Below are positions 1 through 8,903 of a stretch of DNA of 64,000 nucleotides, piece by piece; position 1 is the stretch's first letter, and each line of letters opens with the position of its first letter. A model generated the notes under the pieces. The model was not told the origin of the DNA, did not search any database, and was given only the letters and a program-made list of their open reading frames with translations. Made by a program: the position numbers and the translations under genes. The DNA is from an uncultured Aequorivita sp. (GTDB lineage: Bacteria; Bacteroidota; Bacteroidia; Flavobacteriales; Flavobacteriaceae), in contig CAKZLK010000017.1 of assembly GCA_937125455.1 (NCBI GenBank), positions 1 through 64,000 on the forward strand, read 5' to 3'.

Positions 1-364
1 TCCCAAATATTACCTTCCACATTTGTCCAATTCGTAAGCTCTAAGCGATTATCCAAAACCGGTTTTTTTGTGCCGGCACCATAAGCTCCAAAGGTAATTG
101 GCAGCCCTTGTGTTCCTGATACCCCAACAGTAATTGTTCCCGAAAAACGATCATCTCTTTTGAACAAAACAGAATCTCCCGGTTGTAAAATGGTCATAAT
201 TGAATTTAGCTTGTCAATAGTTTGCCAGGGTGTTTCTTGATGCTGTGCCTGTTCCGACGTGTAAAGATCAGAGCCCTCCGACGATGAAAAATAATAGGTT
301 TCTGCTTGAATAAAATTAGTAACCAGCGTAAAGTAAATGATAAATATTAGTTTGAACTTTTTCA
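1..364 (-). CDS. Secreted right-handed beta-helix protein, N-terminal part (runs off window)
   Basis: The frame is open from an ATG at 362-364 to the window edge, giving about 121 residues. It begins with a signal peptide (MKKFKLIFIIYFTLVTNF...QA). The mature start, with YYFSSSEGSDLY, PWQTIDKLN and LQPGDSVLFKR, is the usual opening of right-handed parallel beta-helix proteins (pectate-lyase/chondroitinase-B-like fold), which are often secreted polysaccharide-acting or adhesive proteins in Bacteroidota. The catalytic part and any T9SS sorting domain would lie outside the window, so substrate and activity are unknown. Only a short spacer separates its start from the foreign block that follows. 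Confidence 0.7.
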
Positions 365-397
365 TTATATTATTTAGAAGTGTTTAATTTATTTTGA

Positions 398-1003
398 ATG
401 TATTTTTTAACATCATCATATAAAACTGTTTCTTTAAATAAAGAAGATAATTCAAAACTAACAAATACATTATATGGTTTGAACAGTGGATTAGCTGTTT
501 ATGATAAAGATAATAAAGCTGTCGATTTACCAAATAGAGAAGATGTTATTCAAACAGATTTAGCGTCTCCAATTACTCATTCCGATCCAAATGCTGTAAA
601 TCAATATGTATTGCACACTAAAGACGGTAGTAAGTATTTGGTCAAGTCTCAAATGGCCGAGCCAATACAGGATATCTTTAAAGAATCAATCGATAAAGGA
701 GATAAAAACATTCTTAATTTTATTAATACACATTATCGTACTAAAAATTTACAAACATATAAATCAGTATTAAACCACTTAGAATCTACAAATCAAACTA
801 AATTTACATTCAATTTAAATTTACCAAATCCTACAAGTGGAGCTTTTGATAATCAAATGTTTGAAATCGAGTTCAAAGGTTTAAATTCTAATAACCAAAA
901 AATCTATAATGTTAGAAATGGTTACAAGAAAGAAAGCATGAGTGCACCAGTAGAATTAACTGATCAAGAAATTCAAAATTTTATAACAGGCAATTATGAG
1001 TAA
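398..1003 (+). CDS. Unknown protein, phage-like block, first ORF
   Basis: A 201-residue hydrophilic protein that I do not recognise. It has no signal peptide or membrane segment and is rich in Asn, Lys, Thr and Ile from AT-rich DNA. It overlaps the next ORF by 8 bases (ATG inside the end of this gene), a compact arrangement typical of phage late genes. An in-frame TGA stands directly before the ATG and the left joint of the foreign block lies close by, so the true N-terminus could be missing. Both flanking chromosomal genes are on the other strand. A phage structural role is inference from context and composition only. Confidence 0.45.
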   Translation: MYFLTSSYKTVSLNKEDNSKLTNTLYGLNSGLAVYDKDNKAVDLPNREDVIQTDLASPITHSDPNAVNQYVLHTKDGSKYLVKSQMAEPIQDIFKESIDKGDKNILNFINTHYRTKNLQTYKSVLNHLESTNQTKFTFNLNLPNPTSGAFDNQMFEIEFKGLNSNNQKIYNVRNGYKKESMSAPVELTDQEIQNFITGNYE

Positions 1004-1697
1004 AAAAAAAGGCCAACCGATATCATTATCTGATTTTGCAAATAAATTAGCTACTGATAAAGTATTTAAAGCTAAATCTCAAAAACAACACACTGGTTTT
1101 GAAAGTCAATATGTACCAGGACTATCTAATTATAAGATGGTACCATTTGGTATGGATGAAAATAAATTTCTTCATGACAATCAAAGTGTTTGGGATGCTA
1201 CAAAAAATACAGCTAAACAATTTGGTGGCAATTTAGTTGCTGGATTTGCACAAACCGCATCTACATGGGACCCTACATTATATGGTGATTTATATGGCGA
1301 TAAAGAAGATGCTGATTTTACTAATGCTTTATTTGAATGGGGTAAAGAATTTCAATCAGATATAGCAAGAGAAAATCCTATTTATGCATCTAAGCCAGGT
1401 AAGTTTGATCCGGGTGAAGGTGCTTATTGGTTGAATCAAACAGCGAGTCTTGGTTATTCCAGTGGAATAGCTTTAGAAATGTTGGCTGAAAACTTTATTA
1501 TGAATTTAGCTATGCCGGGTAGTGGAGTAGTGAGTACAGGACTTAAAGGTACTCGTCTCGCTAACATGCTTAGGAAGAGTAATACTTTTAAAAACATGTA
1601 TAATCAATCAAAAAAGATTGGATTATTAAATAAAGTAAAACAAGCAGGCTTTGGTTCATTTAAAGGTTTTTCTCTTAAATATTTTTTGATTTTATAA
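996..1697 (+). CDS. Probable N-terminal fragment of a large phage virion protein, broken at its 3' end
   Basis: The 233-residue ORF starts MSKKKGQPISLSDFANKL. It contains a Trp/Gly-rich region (WDATKNTAKQFGGNLVAGF, then EGAYWLNQTASLGYSSG) and a small hydrophobic stretch (LAMPGSGVVS). This resembles the start of long internal virion or tape-measure-like proteins of phages of Bacteroidota, but I recall no specific homolog. The last residues (about 1680-1697) read antisense into the chromosomal OmpA-family gene, so the C-terminus is a joint artefact and the gene is truncated. It may be dead or may be an assembly chimera. Confidence 0.4.
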   Translation: MSKKKGQPISLSDFANKLATDKVFKAKSQKQHTGFESQYVPGLSNYKMVPFGMDENKFLHDNQSVWDATKNTAKQFGGNLVAGFAQTASTWDPTLYGDLYGDKEDADFTNALFEWGKEFQSDIARENPIYASKPGKFDPGEGAYWLNQTASLGYSSGIALEMLAENFIMNLAMPGSGVVSTGLKGTRLANMLRKSNTFKNMYNQSKKIGLLNKVKQAGFGSFKGFSLKYFLIL

Positions 1698-2935
1698 ATA
1701 TCATCACTTCCCTTTCCGCCTTTTCTGTTAGAAGAAACATATCCTTCCTCCGTAGCTGGATCATAAGAATACGCAAAATCATCTTCACTACTGTTTACGC
1801 CAAGGCCAAGGTTTTTGGCTTCGCCGAATCCACTGCCGTTTGCTTCTGCAGCAAAAACATCTAAACCGCCAATTCCCAAATGTGCGTCGCTACAGAAATA
1901 AAGTGTTCCGTTTGCATCCACAAAAGGAAAACCTTCTTTTCCTTCGGTATTGATATTGCTCCCTAAGTTTTCAGGTGCTCCAAAGGAACCATCCTTAGAA
2001 ATTGAAACTTTGTAGATATCTGCTTTCCCTTTTCCGCCAGGACGATCGCTAGTAAAATACAGCGTATTTCCGTCAGGACTCAAGGCAGGATGACTGCTTG
2101 AATATTCACTGCTATTAAAGGGCACGGAGTGTATGTCTTTCCATTCGCCATCTACATTCTCTGCGTAATAGATATTAATTTGATTAATGCCTTCATCGTT
2201 TTTTTTGTATTTTCCGTTGTAATAATCATTTCGGTCAAAATACATGCGTTTTCCGTCTGCGGTAATGGCCACGGTGCTTTCGTGGTATTTTGTGTTTACT
2301 TCGCCTTTCAAAGGAGATTCATTTTTTTCTACACCGCCAATAATTGAAGCTTTGTAAATATCCAGAAATGGCTCTTCGTTCCAGCCATATTTTTTGCGTG
2401 TAGTATTTCTGGCAGAAGTGAAATAGAAATCTTTCCCTACAACCATTCCTCCAAAATCTGAGTATTTTGAATTCAATGCATCAAGATTAGTGGCAGCGTA
2501 TTTCTGTGAATTTTCGTCAATTATTGCCGGAAGATAGTCTGGGTTTTTCATAAATTCTACAGAACGGGAATCGTTTGGTTTCATTTCTGAGAATTGTTTC
2601 ATATAGGTATTATAATCTCCAAACTTGCCATTTGCCTTTAAGGATTGGGCATAATTGTATACCGTTTCTGGTTCAACATCCTTCTTTTTTATAACTCTTT
2701 TATAATAGGTTTCAGCCTTTTTGGTATCGTTTATAAAGTAATAGCTATTTCCCAAACGCTCAAAAACGTAGGTGCTGCCTTCCCCTTTTTTTAGCAATTT
2801 TTGGTATGCTTCAGCAGCGTCAGTATATTGAAGCCTATCGTAATATTGATCGGCCTTTTTTGTTTTACTATTTTGGGCAGTAACCACTGTGGTGCTTACC
2901 GCGATAAGTAGAAGTATAAAGTATATTTTTTTCAT
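1604..2935 (-). CDS. Truncated OmpA-family protein with TPR and PD40 (WD40-like) repeats
   Basis: Residues 1-20 are a signal peptide ending in TAQ. A TPR-like region (KADQYYDRLQYTDAAEAY, about 25-120) follows. From about 160 there are PD40-type beta-propeller repeats (ALSPDGNTLYFTSDRPGG, FPFVDANGTLYFCSD, YVSSNRKGGKGSDDIY). Family members of roughly 600-700 residues continue with a carboxypeptidase-like domain and a C-terminal OmpA peptidoglycan-binding domain. Here the frame leaves the family after SDDIYKIKK, and the last 25 residues or so come from the antisense strand of the phage-like block. It sits downstream of a PorP/SprF gene and a T9SS-sorted adhesin, the usual arrangement for surface adhesin export. 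Without the OmpA domain, anchoring is probably lost. Confidence 0.8.
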   Translation of the reverse strand: MKKIYFILLLIAVSTTVVTAQNSKTKKADQYYDRLQYTDAAEAYQKLLKKGEGSTYVFERLGNSYYFINDTKKAETYYKRVIKKKDVEPETVYNYAQSLKANGKFGDYNTYMKQFSEMKPNDSRSVEFMKNPDYLPAIIDENSQKYAATNLDALNSKYSDFGGMVVGKDFYFTSARNTTRKKYGWNEEPFLDIYKASIIGGVEKNESPLKGEVNTKYHESTVAITADGKRMYFDRNDYYNGKYKKNDEGINQINIYYAENVDGEWKDIHSVPFNSSEYSSSHPALSPDGNTLYFTSDRPGGKGKADIYKVSISKDGSFGAPENLGSNINTEGKEGFPFVDANGTLYFCSDAHLGIGGLDVFAAEANGSGFGEAKNLGLGVNSSEDDFAYSYDPATEEGYVSSNRKGGKGSDDIYKIKKYLREKPLNEPKPACFTLFNNPIFFD

Positions 2936-2958
2936 CTTAAATGAAATTAGTTTGGTTA

Positions 2959-3876
2959 TTAGAAGAATCTTGGTGAACGTAAAACACGTGGTTTAAAAAA
3001 CAGATCAAAAGTTAATACTACTTCGTGTGAAGCAGGTCCAACAGTTTTAATATCCGAGGTCACATGATCATAAGCATAGCCTAAGCGGATGTTTGGGGTA
3101 ATTTGAAACCCAACCAAACCACTGAAAGAATCGTCCAATCTGTAGGATGCTCCAAGCTCAAACTTGTCATAAAATAGTGCATTCAGGTTGGCATCATAAG
3201 AAACGGGTGCATCAAAGGCAGATTTTACCATTACAGATGGTTTCAACTTAACGTTTTCAGAAAGTTGGAAAACATAACCTGCTGTTGCAAAGTAATGGTT
3301 GGTTTCTGAACCGTACTTGATTCCGTTTTCATCCAAGTGAACGGATTTCAACATATTTGGAACAGACAACCCCAAATAAAACTTATCACCATACAGAAAA
3401 GCACCAGCACCAATATTTGGATAGGTGTTATTTATGTCTTCTGAAAAGAATGGATCGTTGGGATCCTGTAATTCCAAACTTGAAAGTCCCACATCGTGAA
3501 AGGTTGCTCCGGCTTTAAGGCCCAGAGCAAGTTTTACGTTGCTTCCCACCTGGAGTGTATAGGAAAAGTCCGCAAAAACATTGGTTTCTTTAATAGGCCC
3601 TAATTCGTCTTTTATTGCGGAAAGACCGAGACCTATTTTATCACTTATTGGCGAATGTGCCGAAAATGTGAAGGTGACTGGGTTTTCATCTAAACCGGAC
3701 CATTGGTTTCTATAAAGAGCGGTAAGGGAAAGACTTTCCTTTGACCCTGCATAAGCTGGGTTCACCACGTTCATATTGTACATGTATTGTGTATATTGAG
3801 GGTCTTGCTGTGCCTGTGCTTCCTGAAAGAGCAAACCTGCCATCAATACAATTAGAATATATATATGTTTTTTCAT
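2959..3876 (-). CDS. PorP/SprF family type IX secretion system outer membrane protein
   Basis: The 305-residue protein has a signal peptide (ends AQAQ) and the family opening QQDPQYTQYMYN, then VNPAYAGSKESLSLTALYRNQW, followed by alternating beta strands to a C-terminal F. This is a 14-strand-type barrel of the PorP/SprF family. SprF-type members are needed for secretion or attachment of a cognate type B-sorted adhesin, and here that adhesin is encoded directly upstream (4000-6492). The OmpA-family gene follows 23 bases downstream. The family assignment is firm; specificity for the neighbour is inferred from gene order. Confidence 0.92.
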   Translation of the reverse strand: MKKHIYILIVLMAGLLFQEAQAQQDPQYTQYMYNMNVVNPAYAGSKESLSLTALYRNQWSGLDENPVTFTFSAHSPISDKIGLGLSAIKDELGPIKETNVFADFSYTLQVGSNVKLALGLKAGATFHDVGLSSLELQDPNDPFFSEDINNTYPNIGAGAFLYGDKFYLGLSVPNMLKSVHLDENGIKYGSETNHYFATAGYVFQLSENVKLKPSVMVKSAFDAPVSYDANLNALFYDKFELGASYRLDDSFSGLVGFQITPNIRLGYAYDHVTSDIKTVGPASHEVVLTFDLFFKPRVLRSPRFF

Positions 3877-3999
3877 CTGTATAAAATATTTGATAAAGTT
3901 GAAGATGGAATGCTCTTGTAATTCTTTTTCTGTGTTTTAATAAGTAATAAAGCGCATTTCATTTTTATCTATTTGGTAGTTAAAAAGTATTTAATGGTT

Positions 4000-6492
4000 T
4001 TAGTTAGCTTTCTGGTTAAGATAAATCCAGCCTGTGGCTTGTGATCCATAGACAGCATCATTACCTGCAAGGTCAATTACATAGAAATAGGTTCCAGTAG
4101 GAAGGTCGTTACCATCGTTGGTTTGGCCATGCCATTGGTTTATGTAATTGTTCTGTTCAAAAACCAGCGTTCCCAATCTATTAAATATTTGAAGTTTATT
4201 AATTCCGGTTCTGTCGTTCAAGAAGGTAAGGTCCAGCGAATCGTTGTAACCATCACCATTTGGTGAAATTCCTTCTGAAATTATGCAATTTCCAACGGCA
4301 TATAAACTAACATCCACAGAATCTGTACCAGAACATCCACCCACTGAAATTACAACGGAATAGGTTTGTACACCCATTGTTCCTGGCTCTATCATAAAAT
4401 TTAATGTACTATCCGTTTCTCCAGTCAATAAAGTTCCATTCAGATACCACTGATAGGCTGCATCCTCTTCAACGGTGATTGCAGTAAGTGTTTGGGGTTC
4501 ATTTGGACAGGTTGTAAAATCTTCATCAACAGTTACTTCAAGATCGTCTCTAAAGGAAACAATTACACTGTTTGATGCGGAACAACTACCCAAAGAAGCC
4601 GTTACTGTATAAGTTCCAATTTCAGTGATTACTAATGTGGAAGTGGTTTCGCCTGCTATAATAGTTCCGTCAAGACTCCATTCGTAAGTTGCGTCTGGGT
4701 TTTGAACAGAAAGCACAGCTTCCAAAATTACTTGAGAATCAAAACAAGTTTGGAAGTCATCATTTACGGTTACTTCTATATTTCCTAAGCTTACCACAAT
4801 ACTGTCTGTTGTTGTACAAGAACCCACAGTTGCTGTAACTGAGTAGTTTCCAGCCTGGGTAATGTCGAGTATTTGATTGGTTTCACCTGCGAGGATGCTT
4901 CCGTTTAGTGTCCATTCATAGGTAGCCAGTGTTGGGTCATAATCAATCGCTTCAGCAGTAAGAGTTACGGGTACTTCAAAGCAGGAAGAAAAATCATCAC
5001 CTAATGAAACCTGAATGTTTTGTTGAGAAATAGTTACTTCGTCCATAGCTGAACAATCGGCTACTGAAACCAGTACGCTATAGGTGCCATACTGTGTAGC
5101 ATTTAAAGTAGGGTTTGTTTCTCCAGCTAATACTGTTCCATCTAAACTCCATTCATAAGTAGCATCTGCGGGATTGTAGTTGGAGGGAGTTGCATCTAAA
5201 ATTACTGGCGTAAAGAAACAAGTTTCAACGTTATCTCCCAGTTCAATTAAAGGAAGTTCATTAAAGTTTATAACTACGGAAGTTATAATGGTACACGTGC
5301 CGATAGTAACTTCCACAGTATAGGTTCCTGATGTCGTTACGGTAATAGTTTGTGTAGTTTCACCCGTATTCCATAGGAAAGTAGCATCTGCAGGATTTCC
5401 GCCAGTTATTTCGGCAGTGATGTCATAACTTTGGGCTTCACAAAGTTCTTGGTTACCGCCAAGATCTACTGTAAAGGATCCTACTCTAGTTACGGTAACA
5501 TCATCGGTTTCAGTAACCACATCGCCATTACAGTTAGTGTAAACTGCTTGAGCCGTGTAAGTAGTTGATTGATCTGTTGGACAAACATTTATCGTGGGAT
5601 CAGTACCGATAACAGTTCCTGCTGAATCTAGCCAAGAGAAAGCAACATTTGAAGTGCCATTAGGTGTAAATCGCCAAGCTTCGTTAGAAGCAGCCCAATC
5701 TCCAGTATTTCTTCCTGGAGCAGTGTAGCCCAAGGTGCCGTTTTGGTTTTGGATTCCCAACACAGCATTTCCATCATTCCAAGTACAGCCACTTGGTCTA
5801 TCTTGAACATAAACTTCCACCACATTCGTAGTTTCATAAATAACTATTTGGGAAGTTAGGGAAAGGTTGGGACAGGCTGACCCAAAGTAAGGTATATCAG
5901 GGAAATTAACTACCATAGTCCGGCAAGGGGATTCCCCAAAAACAGTCCAATTTATAATGCCAGAGCCACTAACCGATGGATCAACATCCATATAAGGCCC
6001 AAATATAGTTGTGAAAAACAAATTGGGACTGGGAATTGGATCATCAAAAGACCAATCACAATAATCGTTTGGTGGATTGTTAATTAAATCAAAGGAAACT
6101 ACTGCGTTGGAACCAATAACCATTTCAGAATAGGTCTCCCCAAAAAAACAGAAATCAAAAGGCAATTGAATGGCATCGGACCAAATGTCATCTGTATTTA
6201 CAGATACAGGTGTTCCTCCTGTAAATGGGAAAGGAGGGGCATATGTAATAGAAGAAACATCATAACTGGTGGTTTCTCCAGTGTCTAGAAAACTTGCTGT
6301 AAGGTCTGTACAAGGCTCGCCACAATCCAGCTCCACATCATCTCCCGCATAAACGTTGGGACATCCTGGCCCTTGTGCAAATGCCGAAATAGATATTGTA
6401 AGGAAACTAAAAAGTAAAAGAACGTTTCGTTTAAAGTTATCTTTAAAATAATGCTGACAACTTTGTAAATAGAGAGGTAGTTTTATATTCAT
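4000..6492 (-). CDS. Cell-surface adhesin with tandem Ig-like repeats and a T9SS type B (gliding motility-associated) C-terminal domain
   Basis: The 830-residue secreted protein has a signal peptide near residues 20-40 (LLLFSFLTISISAFAQ). An N-terminal domain of about 270 residues carries several Cys. Five Ig/PKD-like repeats of about 80 residues follow (about 340-740), each with a Cys near the start (e.g. DDFSSCFEVP), a YEW.L.G core and a second Cys near the end (VGSCTTTD). The last 85 residues contain ISPNGDGYNDSLDL and LQIFNRLGTLVFE, the conserved type B sorting domain for export through T9SS. With the PorP/SprF gene downstream it forms a typical adhesin/partner unit. The ligand is unknown. 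Confidence 0.9.
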   Translation of the reverse strand: MNIKLPLYLQSCQHYFKDNFKRNVLLLFSFLTISISAFAQGPGCPNVYAGDDVELDCGEPCTDLTASFLDTGETTSYDVSSITYAPPFPFTGGTPVSVNTDDIWSDAIQLPFDFCFFGETYSEMVIGSNAVVSFDLINNPPNDYCDWSFDDPIPSPNLFFTTIFGPYMDVDPSVSGSGIINWTVFGESPCRTMVVNFPDIPYFGSACPNLSLTSQIVIYETTNVVEVYVQDRPSGCTWNDGNAVLGIQNQNGTLGYTAPGRNTGDWAASNEAWRFTPNGTSNVAFSWLDSAGTVIGTDPTINVCPTDQSTTYTAQAVYTNCNGDVVTETDDVTVTRVGSFTVDLGGNQELCEAQSYDITAEITGGNPADATFLWNTGETTQTITVTTSGTYTVEVTIGTCTIITSVVINFNELPLIELGDNVETCFFTPVILDATPSNYNPADATYEWSLDGTVLAGETNPTLNATQYGTYSVLVSVADCSAMDEVTISQQNIQVSLGDDFSSCFEVPVTLTAEAIDYDPTLATYEWTLNGSILAGETNQILDITQAGNYSVTATVGSCTTTDSIVVSLGNIEVTVNDDFQTCFDSQVILEAVLSVQNPDATYEWSLDGTIIAGETTSTLVITEIGTYTVTASLGSCSASNSVIVSFRDDLEVTVDEDFTTCPNEPQTLTAITVEEDAAYQWYLNGTLLTGETDSTLNFMIEPGTMGVQTYSVVISVGGCSGTDSVDVSLYAVGNCIISEGISPNGDGYNDSLDLTFLNDRTGINKLQIFNRLGTLVFEQNNYINQWHGQTNDGNDLPTGTYFYVIDLAGNDAVYGSQATGWIYLNQKAN

Positions 6493-6577
6493 AAAGTTTT
6501 TGTTGGTTGTTATTGTAATTAATTATCTGTTAACTTTTTTTTAACGTTGAAATATAAGGTTTTTTGAATTTTTCCAA

Positions 6578-7519
6578 TTAGTTTTTTATTGAAAAAATTG
6601 AAAAAACAGGAAAATGATCGCTAATTCCACCTAAATAATGTGGCCCAGCATAGGTTCTGAAAGGATTTCCTTTAAATTTCCCCTTAAATTCTTTCAGCTC
6701 TTGAATGTTGAAAATATTAGCTTCTTCAAACTGAAAAGAATTTTCGTGTTGCTGTAGAAAATTATTCGAGATAACTATCTGGTCAAAAAGATTCCAAGAA
6801 TGCTGGTAGTTCAAACTTCCAGAATATTTAGTATGCAGAAGTTCCATTGGGTTATAAAAGTTTTCACCTGTAAGAGTTTTTGAACTTTCGTTGTGTGGGT
6901 CATCATTAAAATCGCCCATCACGATTATTTTTTCTTGTGGATTATCTGCAGTAATTTTAGAAATTATCTCCCGGTTTTTAATGGCTGCAGCCACGCGTTT
7001 ATGGTTTGTTTTCTCAACTCCTTCACGTCGGGAAGGCCAATGATTTACCAAAATATGAACTATTTCGTTTTCAAGTTTACCCTTTACATATAGAATATCC
7101 CGTGTAAAATCACGAACTCCTTCTTCGTTATTTACCAACAAGGTGATTGCTTCTTTATGCAATACTTCAAAATAATCTTTTCTGAAAAGCAGTGCAGTAT
7201 CAATTCCTCGTTCATCGGGAGAATCAAAATGGGCATAGCCATAATTTTTGCTTTTCAGAAATTTTGAATTGACCAATCCTTTAAGTGTGGTTTCGTTTTC
7301 TACTTCGGCAACACCTAAAAGTACAGGTGGGTGTGAAGTTTCGGCATAACCAATCTGCGAAATGATACGTCCCAATTTCTTCAATTTTTTAGTATACCGT
7401 TTTTCGCTCCAGTCCATTTCAGTTCCAGGTGTAAAATCATCATCCAATGTTTTTGGATCATTTACTGTATCAAAAAGATTTTCAAGATTATAGAATGCAA
7501 CTGTGAAAAGGTTTTTCAT
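6578..7519 (-). CDS. Endonuclease/exonuclease/phosphatase family protein
   Basis: A longer frame to 7624 exists, but the start MKNLFTVAFYNLENLFDT at 7519 fits the family, giving 313 residues with no signal peptide. EEP-fold motifs are visible: NLENLFD near the N-terminus, GVAEVEN (metal-binding Glu), VNHWPSRR (catalytic His), VMGDFNDDP (Asp/Asn) and GISDHFPV near the end (terminal Asp-His pair). The substrate may be nucleic acid, an inositol phosphate or a sphingolipid-like compound; sequence alone cannot say. The longer start would overlap the hflX promoter and 5' end on the opposite strand, another reason to prefer the short form. Confidence 0.88.
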   Translation of the reverse strand: MKNLFTVAFYNLENLFDTVNDPKTLDDDFTPGTEMDWSEKRYTKKLKKLGRIISQIGYAETSHPPVLLGVAEVENETTLKGLVNSKFLKSKNYGYAHFDSPDERGIDTALLFRKDYFEVLHKEAITLLVNNEEGVRDFTRDILYVKGKLENEIVHILVNHWPSRREGVEKTNHKRVAAAIKNREIISKITADNPQEKIIVMGDFNDDPHNESSKTLTGENFYNPMELLHTKYSGSLNYQHSWNLFDQIVISNNFLQQHENSFQFEEANIFNIQELKEFKGKFKGNPFRTYAGPHYLGGISDHFPVFSIFSIKN

Positions 7520-7588
7520 TTTTATTGATGAATGGATTATAATTGTTAATTGCTTGTAAAGTACAAAAAAGTCTAGCCATGTGTTTTG

Positions 7589-7596
7589 TACATTTG
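7589..7596 (+). promoter_or_regulatory. TAnnTTTG -7 element of the hflX promoter
   Basis: TACATTTG matches the Bacteroidota sigma-A -7 consensus TAnnTTTG exactly and lies 16 bases before the ATG at 7613. No good TTTG -33 box is seen at the right distance. It lies inside the ten-codon extension of the longest hflX frame, which supports the start at 7613. Confidence 0.55.
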
Positions 7597-7612
7597 TGCT
7601 ATAAATTACTTT

Positions 7613-8824
7613 ATGATAGATCAAGCGGACATTTCCTACGAAAAAACAATACTAATCGGATTGATTACACAATATCAAGACGAAGAAAAGTCAAACGAAT
7701 ATCTCGATGAGCTTGAGTTTTTGGCATATACGGCGGGGGGAGAAGTGCTGAAACGCTTTTCGCAAAAGATGGACGTACCCAACCCAAAAACATTTATTGG
7801 TACTGGAAAGTTGCAAGAAGTTAAGGATTTTGTGGATGAACACGAGGTGGGTGTTGCTATTTTTGATGATGAACTTTCACCTGCCCAACAGAAGAATATT
7901 GAAAAAATTCTTCAATGTAAAATTATAGATCGAACTAATTTAATTCTGGATATTTTTGCACAACGTGCCCAAACCAGTTACGCCCGTACCCAGGTTGAAC
8001 TTGCCCAATACCAATATTTATTGCCTAGGCTTGCTGGAATGTGGACTCACTTAGAGCGTCAGCGTGGAGGTATAGGAATGCGAGGTCCTGGGGAAACGGA
8101 AATTGAAACAGACAGGCGTATTGTTCGTGACCGAATTGCATTACTTAAGGATAAATTGAAGAAAATTGATCGCCAAATGGATGTGCAACGAGGGAATCGT
8201 GGCTCATTGGTTCGTGTGGCGTTGGTTGGTTATACAAACGTGGGTAAATCCACTTTAATGAACGTGATAAGCAAAAGTGATGTTTTTGCTGAAAACAAAT
8301 TGTTTGCAACACTCGATACCACCGTCCGTAAAGTGGTTATTGGGAACCTCCCCTTTTTGCTCACAGACACTGTTGGTTTTATAAGAAAGCTACCAACCCA
8401 ACTCGTGGAGTCTTTTAAAAGTACTTTGGATGAAGTGCGCGAAGCAGATTTGTTATTGCATGTGGTAGATATTAGCCACCCTTCTTTTGAACACCATATC
8501 GATTCTGTTAATAAAATCCTCGAGGAAATAGGAAGTGCCGATAAACCCACCATTATGGTTTTCAACAAAATTGATGCATACCACCCCGAAGAAATTGAGG
8601 AGGATGATCTAATGACTGAAAAAACCAAGGCCCATTACACTTTGGAAGAATGGAAGCAAACGTGGATGGCAAAACTGAATGGTGAAGCAATCTTTATTTC
8701 TGCTTTGAACAAAGAAAATTTCAGTGAGTTTAGAAAGCTTGTTTACGACAAAGTAAAAGAAATACACACTACCCGTTTTCCTTACAATAGCTTTCTGTAT
8801 GATGAATATACCGAAGAAGATTAA
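7613..8824 (+). CDS. hflX: GTPase HflX
   Basis: The protein is 403 residues from the preferred ATG (MIDQADISYEK). The N-terminal HflX nucleotide-binding domain (FIGTGKLQEV, FDDELSPAQQ) is followed by the helical linker with the glycine-rich signature GGIGMRGPGETE. The Ras-like G domain has G1 GYTNVGKST (about 206-214), G3 DTVGF and G4 NKID. HflX binds 50S subunits or 70S ribosomes and splits stalled ribosomes, notably under heat or antibiotic stress. The gene is divergent from the EEP nuclease and convergent with the DUF3078 gene through a shared terminator. The start is decided by the -7 element lying inside the longer frame. Confidence 0.96.
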   Translation: MIDQADISYEKTILIGLITQYQDEEKSNEYLDELEFLAYTAGGEVLKRFSQKMDVPNPKTFIGTGKLQEVKDFVDEHEVGVAIFDDELSPAQQKNIEKILQCKIIDRTNLILDIFAQRAQTSYARTQVELAQYQYLLPRLAGMWTHLERQRGGIGMRGPGETEIETDRRIVRDRIALLKDKLKKIDRQMDVQRGNRGSLVRVALVGYTNVGKSTLMNVISKSDVFAENKLFATLDTTVRKVVIGNLPFLLTDTVGFIRKLPTQLVESFKSTLDEVREADLLLHVVDISHPSFEHHIDSVNKILEEIGSADKPTIMVFNKIDAYHPEEIEEDDLMTEKTKAHYTLEEWKQTWMAKLNGEAIFISALNKENFSEFRKLVYDKVKEIHTTRFPYNSFLYDEYTEED

Positions 8825-8850
8825 ACCCTCACATAAATTTAAACCATAAA

Positions 8851-8885
8851 AAAAGCCGATTCAAAAACTTGAATCGGCTTTTTTT
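8851..8885. terminator. Bidirectional Rho-independent terminator
   Basis: A 10 bp perfect stem GCCGATTCAA/TTGAATCGGC (8855-8864 with 8869-8878) closes a 4-base loop. It has an A-run on one side and a T-run on the other, so it can stop both hflX and the converging DUF3078 gene. Confidence 0.9.
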
Positions 8886-8903
8886 GTAACATAGAAATTT
8901 CAC

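Noticed and set aside
365-1690. Prophage
   Set aside because: Only 1.3 kb with two ORFs; no integrase, lysis, packaging or attachment sites.
8230-8628. 132-codon frame on the minus strand
   Set aside because: Fully antisense to the hflX G domain; composition reflects the complementary strand of a conserved gene.
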